From: an uncultured Acetobacteraceae bacterium | GTDB lineage: Bacteria; Pseudomonadota; Alphaproteobacteria; Acetobacterales; Acetobacteraceae | DNA length: 6,836 bases | Reading direction: 5' to 3' | Assembly: GCA_903839965.1 (NCBI GenBank) | Contig: CAIMEK010000826.1 | Coordinates: 1 to 6,836, forward strand | Part shown: positions 1-6,108 of the stretch, piece by piece | Layout of the letters: each line of letters starts with the position of its first letter | Position numbering within the stretch: the stretch's first letter is position 1 | Program-made: the position numbers and the translations under genes | Notes under the pieces: generated by a model | Database searches by the model: none | What the model saw: the letters and a program-made list of their open reading frames with translations, nothing else | Told to the model about the DNA's origin: nothing

Positions 1-2
1 AC

Positions 3-986
3 CGCAGCGAACCGGCGCTGATGGCGTTCGGACTGGACCAGATGCAGCTCTATTGCACACCGGCGGTCAATCTGTTGCGAAAACGCAGCGACAGGGTGAG
101 CCTGTCTGATCGCGAACCCGAGCACCTGATCGTGCCGGACCGCATGCGGCCGCTCGACTACGAGGTGTTCTCTGTCGCTGCCATGGAAGGGTTCGCCGTT
201 GACGGCGGTCCGTCGCAGCCATTTTTTCCGTTCTATGCTGCCAACGATCTCAGCCGCAATCCGGGTCACCGCAGCTATTACCTTCTGCGCCGCCAACCGC
301 ACCGCCTATCGTCGCGCTCCCGCGAACACGGTGCGCGCTCCGCCTATCTCGGCCACGACGTTTTCGTCTCACTCGTGGATGCCGACCAGGCTCCGCTGAA
401 CGCGTCGCTGCGCCAACTCGGGCTGGATCTGCTGTGCACGAACCGCGACCTCACGATGTCAATGCCGATTGGCAAGCGGAATACCGATTTCACCATTGTG
501 ATCAACGCACCGGTGGCGTCCATCCGCTGCGTGGTCGGCCCCACCCTGCCGCGGCCCTGTCATGGCGACGGCGATTATGCCTGGCGGTTCATTTCGCATC
601 TCGGCCTGAACTACCTCACGCTTACCGACAACAGCGACGTGCAGGGAGCCGCCGCGCTTCGCGAATTGCTGCGGCTGTACGTGCCCGGCGGCGCGACACT
701 TGCCTCGCGCCAACTGGACGCGTTGTTGTCGGTGGCAAGCACGCCGGTCGTTCGGCGCATTCCGGGGGCCGGCCCGGTCTGTGCCGGGCGCGGGCTGCAA
801 GTGACGCTGACGGTGGAGGAGACGCCGTTTGCAGGCGGCAGCGCAATTCTTTTGGGCGCAGTGCTCGACAGGTTCTTTGCCAAGTATGTGTCCATAAATG
901 GCTTCACCGAGACCGTCCTGCGTTCGCCGGATCGCGGCGAGGTCATGCGTTGGCCGATGCAACCCGGCCTGCGTCCGTTGTTGTGA
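3..986 (+). CDS. tssF: TssF, T6SS baseplate subunit (5'-truncated by window start)
   Basis: C-terminal part of the T6SS baseplate protein TssF (VasA/ImpG family). The frame is open to the first base of the window, so the ATG at 21 is an internal methionine and the true start lies upstream. About 327 residues are visible; the family is usually near 600, so roughly the N-terminal half is missing. Family-typical blocks are seen in order: DYEVFSV (156-176), LCTNRDL (432-452), GPTLPRP (537-557), ISHLGLNYL (591-617) and YVSINGFTE (885-911), followed by the usual C-terminal end RGEVMRWP. In known systems TssF joins TssG and TssK in the cytoplasmic baseplate wedge on which the tail tube and sheath assemble. 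It ends in TGA, and tssG starts just after or overlapping this stop, which fits an operon with coupled translation. The family call is from recognised sequence pattern, not a database search. Confidence 0.95.
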   Translation, partial: RSEPALMAFGLDQMQLYCTPAVNLLRKRSDRVSLSDREPEHLIVPDRMRPLDYEVFSVAAMEGFAVDGGPSQPFFPFYAANDLSRNPGHRSYYLLRRQPHRLSSRSREHGARSAYLGHDVFVSLVDADQAPLNASLRQLGLDLLCTNRDLTMSMPIGKRNTDFTIVINAPVASIRCVVGPTLPRPCHGDGDYAWRFISHLGLNYLTLTDNSDVQGAAALRELLRLYVPGGATLASRQLDALLSVASTPVVRRIPGAGPVCAGRGLQVTLTVEETPFAGGSAILLGAVLDRFFAKYVSINGFTETVLRSPDRGEVMRWPMQPGLRPLL

Positions 987-1000
987 GCACGTCGGGCGCA

Positions 1001-2155
1001 ATGCAGATTCTGGATACCCCAGTTCGACCGGAACCAGCCATTGTCTTGCCCGGTATACCGGCACCGCCGGAAGGCGTGGTGGCACCGGCCGGGCCTGTCG
1101 GCGAAACGCTGCCTGAGCGTTGGCGCCAAGCGCCGCACAGGTTCAGCTATTTCGTCATCATGCGCCTGCTGGAGGCATTACATTCCGACCGTCCCCGATT
1201 CGGCCGCAGCCGCCGACCGGCACAGGATGTACTCCGACTCAGCCAGGAGCCGGCGATCGGCCATGCACCGGCATCCATCGCGGGCTTCGAATCCGGCACG
1301 GAAGGTCGCCCGGACCGCCTGGTGGTGCATTTCCTGGGTCTGTTCGGACCCGATGGACCGCTACCGTTGCATTTGACCGAATATGCCCGGGATCGTCGTC
1401 GCAACTACGGCGACTCCACTTTCTATCGCTTTGTCGATTTGTTCCATCACCGAGCCCTGTCGCTGTTCTACCGGGCCTGGGCCGACGTCCGACCGACCGT
1501 GAGCTTCGATCGCCCCACCCAGGACCGGTTCGGGCACTACGTCGGTGCGCTGATCGGGCTATCGACCCCAGGACTGCGCGACCGCGACGCCATGCCCGAT
1601 TTGACGAAATTGCATTTCGCGGGCTTGCTCGCGGGGCAGACGCGGCACGCCGAGGGTCTTGGGCAGATCCTTTCGGCATTCTTTACAATGCCGGTGCGCG
1701 TGGAGAGCTTCTGCGGTGCCTGGCTTTCACTGTCGGACAGCGACCGAAGCTGCCTCTCAGCCACCTTGCCAAACGCCGAACTTGGCCGGGCCACGCTGCT
1801 CGGTGCTCGCGTCTGGAGCCGCCAACACAAGTTCACCCTCGTTTTCGGCCCGCTCAGCCTCGCCGAGTACGAACGCCTGCTCCCGGGCGGCCTGAGCTTG
1901 CAGCGGCTGGTGCCAATCGTGCGCAACTACGCCGGCGACACGCTGATCTGGGACGTGAACCTCATTCTCGGCGCCGAGCAAGTGCCCGCCATCCGGTTGG
2001 GACAGCAAGGGCGCCTGGGCTGGACAACCTGGCTGATGCCGCGCCGGGTTGCGACCGACGCGGCGGACCTGCGTCTCGATGTCAGTGCCGACAGCCACGC
2101 CAGCAGGATCATGGCGAATACCCGCAAGCAGCAACCGAGGGATGGTCGAGGATGA
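1001..2155 (+). CDS. tssG: TssG, T6SS baseplate subunit
   Basis: Complete TssG (VasB/ImpH family), 384 residues from the ATG chosen here. In known systems it binds TssF as a wedge component of the cytoplasmic T6SS baseplate. Diagnostic segments are the early aromatic/leucine-rich block FSYFVIMRLLEAL (residues 48-60), the highly typical VHFLGLFGPDGPLPLHLTEY (109-128), and the D...FYRFVDLFHHRALSLFYRAW block (138-160). The C-terminal part has the usual LG..VWSRQHKFTLVFGPL and a W...L.L pattern near the end. Start choice is uncertain. An in-frame GTG at 983 would overlap the tssF stop as GTGA and add six residues (MSTSGA). Neither start has a good Shine-Dalgarno; I prefer the ATG. A much longer upstream open frame (from 434) runs antiparallel in reading frame to tssF and is a high-GC shadow. 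The stop overlaps the start of tssH (ATGA). Confidence 0.95.
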   Translation: MQILDTPVRPEPAIVLPGIPAPPEGVVAPAGPVGETLPERWRQAPHRFSYFVIMRLLEALHSDRPRFGRSRRPAQDVLRLSQEPAIGHAPASIAGFESGTEGRPDRLVVHFLGLFGPDGPLPLHLTEYARDRRRNYGDSTFYRFVDLFHHRALSLFYRAWADVRPTVSFDRPTQDRFGHYVGALIGLSTPGLRDRDAMPDLTKLHFAGLLAGQTRHAEGLGQILSAFFTMPVRVESFCGAWLSLSDSDRSCLSATLPNAELGRATLLGARVWSRQHKFTLVFGPLSLAEYERLLPGGLSLQRLVPIVRNYAGDTLIWDVNLILGAEQVPAIRLGQQGRLGWTTWLMPRRVATDAADLRLDVSADSHASRIMANTRKQQPRDGRG

Positions 2156-4824
2156 CGGAAATCAACCGCGCCGCCATGTTCGGCAAGCTCAACCCGGTTG
2201 CCTATCGCGCCATCGAAGGTGCGACGGTGTTCTGCAAGCTGCGCGGCAATCCCTACGTCGAGCTTGTCCACTGGCTGCATCAGATTTTGCAGGCGAACGA
2301 CAGCGACCTGCATCGCGTCGTGCGGCATTTCGAGATCGATCCATCGCGCCTGGCAGCCGATTTGACCGTAGCGCTGGACCGGCTGCCGCGCGGCGCTTCC
2401 GCCATTTCGGATTTCGCTCCGCAGATCGAGGAGTCCGTCGAGCGAGGCTGGGTATTCGCCACGTTGATGTTCGGGGCTGCGCAGGTTCGCACCGGCCACC
2501 TGCTGGTCGGCATGCTCAAGACTCCGACCCTGCGCAACGCGTTGAACGCGACTTCCCGACAATGGGAACGGGTTCGTACCGACGCGCTTTCGGATGAATT
2601 CGACGCCATTCTCGGTAATTCACCCGAGGCTTCGCTCGCGGCCACCGACAGTTCCGCGACGCCAGGCGAGGCGAGCAGCGCCATGGCGCCCGCGGCAATG
2701 GGCAAACAGGAGGCGCTGGGCAGATTCTCGGTCGACTTGACCCAGCGTGCCCGCGAAGGCGCCATCGACACGGTGACCGGACGCGACCGGGAGATCCGCC
2801 AGATCGTCGATGTGCTGATGCGCCGCCGACAGAACAATCCGATCCTGACCGGCGAGGCCGGGGTCGGCAAAACCGCCGTCGTCGAAGGGTTCGCACTGCG
2901 CATCGCCGAAGGCGACGTGCCCCCGATGCTGCGCGACGTAAGTCTCCGCATGCTCGACGTCGGGCTACTGCAGGCCGGCGCCAGCATGAAGGGGGAGTTC
3001 GAGAGCCGTTTGCGGCAGGTGATCGACGAGGTCCAATCCTCGCCGACGCCGATCATCCTGTTCATCGATGAGGCGCACACTCTCATAGGTGCCGGCGGCG
3101 CAGCCGGAACAGGCGATGCCGCAAACCTGCTGAAGCCTGCCCTGGCCCGCGGCACGCTGCGCACCATCGCCGCCACCACCTTCGCCGAATACAAGAAATA
3201 CTTCGAAAAGGACCCCGCGCTCACCCGCCGTTTCCAGGTGGTCCAGGTCGACGAACCGGACGAGGAAACGGCGATTGCCATGATGCGCGGCATCGCCACT
3301 CCTTTGGAAAAACACCATCGGGTGCAGATTCTCGACGAGGCGATCGAGGCGTCGGTGCGGCTGTCGCATCGCTACATTCCGGCGCGGCAGTTGCCCGACA
3401 AGTCCGTCAGTCTGCTGGACACGGCCGCCGCGCGGGTCGCGATCAGCCAACATGCGGTGCCGCCGGCTCTGGAGGACTGCCGCCGTCGCATCACTGCGTT
3501 GGAAACGGAGCGCGCCATTATCGCCCGGGAAGCGGTGGTCGGCATCGATGTCGTCGAGCGCGAGGCACGAACGACCGAAGCGTTGAACCGGGAACGGACG
3601 GCACTCGCGGAATTGGAAGCGCGCTGGGAGGCCGAGCGCTTGATGGTCGATCAGATCCTGACTCTGCGTGCGCGGCTGCGAGCGTCGGGTACATCGGACA
3701 CCGCCACGGAACCCGCCGTTGACACCGCCTCGGCACTGCGGGAGTTGCGGGCCTACCAGGCCGAACTCGCGACCTACCAGGGCGAGAGCCCGTTGATTCT
3801 GCCGAGTGTGGATGAGCAGGCAGTGGCCGCGGTGGTCGGCGACTGGACCGGCATTCCGGTTCGCCGCATGGTCCGCAACGAGGTGCAGGCGGTTCTGACT
3901 TTGGCGGAGACGTTGGCGCGGCGGGTGGTTGGACAGGACCATGGGCTGCACATGATCGCGCGCCGGGTCCAGACTTCGCGCGCCGGTCTCGACAACCCGG
4001 CCAAACCGGTCGGCGTGTTTATGTTGTGCGGCCCTTCCGGCGTCGGCAAGACCGAGACGGCGTTGGCGATTGCCGAGGCGCTGTACGGCGGCGAGCAGAA
4101 CCTGATCACCATCAACATGAGCGAGTTTCAGGAGGCCCATACCGTTTCCACCCTCAAGGGGGCGCCACCCGGCTATGTCGGCTACGGCGAAGGCGGCGTG
4201 CTGACGGAGGCGGTCCGGCGCAAACCGTATTCGGTGGTGCTGCTGGACGAGATCGAAAAGGCCCATCCGGACGTCCACGAGATTTTCTTCCAGGTGTTCG
4301 ACAAGGGGGTGATGGAGGACGGCGAGGGCAGGTCCATCGACTTCCGCAACACGCTGATCCTGCTGACATCGAATGTCGGCACGGATTTGATCATGTCGCT
4401 GTGTCGCGATCCGGAGTTGCTCCCCGATATCGACGAAATCGCCAAGGCGCTGCGCGAACCGTTGCTCAAGGTATTCCCGCCGGCGTTGCTCGGCCGCCTG
4501 ATCGTCATTCCCTACCTGCCGCTGAGCGACGAAGTGATGGCGCAGATCGTCAGGCTGCAGCTTGGTCGGATCGCAGCGCGGATCAGCGCCCGGCACGGCG
4601 TGCCCTTCTCCTATGACCAGGACGTGGTTCGGCTGATCACCGGCCGTTGCACCGAGCCGGAAAGCGGCGGCCGCATGATCGACGCGATCCTGACGAACAC
4701 GTTGCTGCCCGACATCAGCGGCGCATTGCTGGCTCGCCTGCTCGCCGGCGAGTCGATCGAGCGTGTGCACGTCGGCGCGGACAATTCGGGGCTCACGTAT
4801 TCGTTCGCAGGCGTGCCTGACTGA
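2152..4824 (+). CDS. tssH: ClpV/TssH, T6SS sheath-recycling AAA+ ATPase
   Basis: Complete 890-residue ClpV-type Clp/Hsp100 ATPase, a normal length for the family. Known ClpV is a cytoplasmic hexamer that pulls on the contracted TssB/TssC sheath and disassembles it for reuse. Layout: N-terminal sheath-binding domain (about 1-160), Ala/Ser-rich linker (about 160-190), D1 AAA+ with Walker A GEAGVGKT (234-241), Walker B FIDEAH (304-309) and arginine pair (359-360). Next are a coiled-coil middle domain (about 440-510, shorter than ClpB's) and D2 with Walker A GPSGVGKT (627-634), pore loop GYVG (674-677), Walker B VVLLDE (695-700), an arginine-finger candidate (R782) and sensor-2 GGR (839-841). The D1 stretch GASMKGEFESRL is ClpV-like rather than ClpB-like. 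All catalytic motifs look intact. ATG 2152 is chosen because it overlaps the tssG stop (ATGA) and has GAGGG at 2137-2141. The open frame continues far upstream to 1120, but that part is a shadow of tssG. Confidence 0.97.
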   Translation: MTEINRAAMFGKLNPVAYRAIEGATVFCKLRGNPYVELVHWLHQILQANDSDLHRVVRHFEIDPSRLAADLTVALDRLPRGASAISDFAPQIEESVERGWVFATLMFGAAQVRTGHLLVGMLKTPTLRNALNATSRQWERVRTDALSDEFDAILGNSPEASLAATDSSATPGEASSAMAPAAMGKQEALGRFSVDLTQRAREGAIDTVTGRDREIRQIVDVLMRRRQNNPILTGEAGVGKTAVVEGFALRIAEGDVPPMLRDVSLRMLDVGLLQAGASMKGEFESRLRQVIDEVQSSPTPIILFIDEAHTLIGAGGAAGTGDAANLLKPALARGTLRTIAATTFAEYKKYFEKDPALTRRFQVVQVDEPDEETAIAMMRGIATPLEKHHRVQILDEAIEASVRLSHRYIPARQLPDKSVSLLDTAAARVAISQHAVPPALEDCRRRITALETERAIIAREAVVGIDVVEREARTTEALNRERTALAELEARWEAERLMVDQILTLRARLRASGTSDTATEPAVDTASALRELRAYQAELATYQGESPLILPSVDEQAVAAVVGDWTGIPVRRMVRNEVQAVLTLAETLARRVVGQDHGLHMIARRVQTSRAGLDNPAKPVGVFMLCGPSGVGKTETALAIAEALYGGEQNLITINMSEFQEAHTVSTLKGAPPGYVGYGEGGVLTEAVRRKPYSVVLLDEIEKAHPDVHEIFFQVFDKGVMEDGEGRSIDFRNTLILLTSNVGTDLIMSLCRDPELLPDIDEIAKALREPLLKVFPPALLGRLIVIPYLPLSDEVMAQIVRLQLGRIAARISARHGVPFSYDQDVVRLITGRCTEPESGGRMIDAILTNTLLPDISGALLARLLAGESIERVHVGADNSGLTYSFAGVPD

Positions 4825-4913
4825 TCTGCCTTATGACATGCCGACCGAGGGTACTTGTGGGACAGCCTCGGAGGCCATGAAGACCAAGCGATGACACCCA
4901 ATCGGCACGGAAT

Positions 4914-4921
4914 GGAGGGGG
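4914..4921 (+). promoter_or_regulatory. Shine-Dalgarno deciding the start at 4927
   Basis: A purine-rich GGAGGGGG run sits 5 bases before ATG 4927, with the GGAGG core about 8 bases away, which is ideal spacing. The in-frame alternatives lack this: TTG 4855 has no close ribosome site, ATG 4891 has GGAGG 16 bases away (too far), and ATG 4912 overlaps the start of the run itself. Confidence 0.7.
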
Positions 4922-4926
4922 CGCAA

Positions 4927-6066
4927 ATGGCGGCACCGGCATCACCAGACATCGACAAGGGCGAACTGAAGAAACTTCTCATCCGCTCGAAAAAGGAACC
5001 AGTGAATTGCGCGGTGGCGATGAGCAAGAGCCAACAGGCTCTGATCGTGCTCGACAAGATCAAACAGCCCCGGGCGATCCTGAAGGAACTTGAGAAGAAG
5101 TTTGGAGACGTGGCAATGCCGCGGTGGGGCACCGCCTTCGTCGACGTGGACGCGGATCCGAAGCTGGTGATCCTGACGCTCAACAAGCCTACCCCCGGTT
5201 TCGCGCGCAAGATGAAGAAAACGTTGAAAGGCACCGGGTTCGCCAAGGTCGAGGTGCGACTGGAAGACGGAACGGTCGATGAGGCGGTCGGCGACGACGA
5301 AGAGGAGGAAGGCGAAGAGGAAGGCCAGGGCGGTGCGCCCGCCGCCGCAGTGGATGGGGATGCGTCGGCACAGACCACGACCGATGAACCCGCCAGCACG
5401 ATGGCGCCACCAGCGGCACAATCCGCCTTACCGCTCGATGCGGCGGGGTTGACGAAGCGGTTGACCGACGTGGTCAAGCGGATGTTGCCCGTCATTGCCG
5501 CCGATCCAACGCGGCAGGGCGAATTGAAGACCTTGGCCACCCAGGCGCAGGCCGCCATCAAGGGGGCCGACCCGTCGGCTGAATCCCTGATCGACCAGCT
5601 TGAGGATGCGATCGGTGGCGGCGGACAGCCCGATGCGGCCGCGCCAGCCGATCCGGCCGCGCAAGCCGCGCTCGCTTCCACGCCCAAACTGTGGCTGGAC
5701 ACCATCGCGACGGTGGAATCCGACTGCGCCAAGCTGAAGGATGCCATCCGCAAGGATTTCGCGGGCGAGGCGCCGGACGTGGTCGCGGACATCGAAAAGA
5801 ACCTTGGCCGTATCGACCAGGTTTGTGGCCGGTTCGACAAGACTCTGGCGGAACTGTTGCAGAGCGCTGCGGCGGCGCCCGACCAGGCCACGCGCAATGC
5901 GGCGTTGATCAAAGCGCGGTCAGCGGCCATCGCGCAAATCAAATATGCCGCCTCCGAGCCACTGATCGGCTTGCTGGACGACAATCCCTTCGGTGTCTCG
6001 CCTGGCATCAAGCAGAAGCTGGCGACCGTTCTGACACAGGTTACCAATGCGACGCGTGTGAGCTGA
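4927..6066 (+). CDS. Uncharacterised T6SS-linked protein: basic N-domain, acidic linker, helical C-region
   Basis: 379 residues from ATG 4927, chosen for its strong Shine-Dalgarno; longer in-frame starts exist at 4855, 4891 and 4912. I do not recognise a named family. Residues about 11-113 look like one compact alpha/beta domain, rich in Lys, with PVNCAVAM (25-32), QALIVLDKIKQPRAILKELE (37-56), RWGTAFVD (66-73), DPKLVILTLNKPTPGFARKM (77-96) and KGTGFAKVEV (101-110). An acidic run DDEEEEGEEE follows (123-132), then an Ala/Pro/Thr-rich linker to about 170. Residues about 171-230 and 254-375 are predicted mostly helical by eye, the first resembling the short helical modules (leucines, then an A-x-LI-x-L end) seen in many bacterial multi-module proteins; that resemblance is inference. 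There is no signal peptide or membrane segment, so it is probably cytoplasmic or a non-Sec cargo. Two Cys at 267 and 300 lie in the C-region. It follows clpV by 102 bp on the same strand, so a T6SS accessory or cargo role is possible but unproven. Confidence 0.85.
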   Translation: MAAPASPDIDKGELKKLLIRSKKEPVNCAVAMSKSQQALIVLDKIKQPRAILKELEKKFGDVAMPRWGTAFVDVDADPKLVILTLNKPTPGFARKMKKTLKGTGFAKVEVRLEDGTVDEAVGDDEEEEGEEEGQGGAPAAAVDGDASAQTTTDEPASTMAPPAAQSALPLDAAGLTKRLTDVVKRMLPVIAADPTRQGELKTLATQAQAAIKGADPSAESLIDQLEDAIGGGGQPDAAAPADPAAQAALASTPKLWLDTIATVESDCAKLKDAIRKDFAGEAPDVVADIEKNLGRIDQVCGRFDKTLAELLQSAAAAPDQATRNAALIKARSAAIAQIKYAASEPLIGLLDDNPFGVSPGIKQKLATVLTQVTNATRVS

Positions 6067-6108
6067 AACCTGGCCGGAGTTGGCGGAAGCAAAGGTAGTC
6101 CAATCGCG

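Noticed and set aside
434..1000. Long N-terminal extension of the tssG frame
   Set aside because: This stretch overlaps the conserved C-terminal half of tssF in another frame and encodes Arg-rich sequence unlike TssG. The real start is at 1001 or 983.
1120..2151. Long N-terminal extension of the clpV frame
   Set aside because: It overlaps conserved tssG coding in another frame; clpV proteins start with the N-domain seen from 2152, and total length from there matches the family.
2965..4770. 601-codon open frame on the minus strand
   Set aside because: Fully antisense to the well-supported clpV gene. Its translation is rich in His, Gln, Arg and Asp without family motifs, as expected for a reverse-strand shadow.
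4845..4871. Inverted repeat CCGAGG...CCTCGG after clpV as a terminator
   Set aside because: The stem is only 6 bp with a 15-base loop, and no T-run follows. It is too weak to call a terminator or operator, and overlaps sequence just upstream of the next gene.
4833..4880. Short ATG-initiated frame (15 codons) between clpV and the next gene as a leader peptide
   Set aside because: It has no ribosome site, no regulatory codon pattern and no associated attenuator structure; chance is sufficient.
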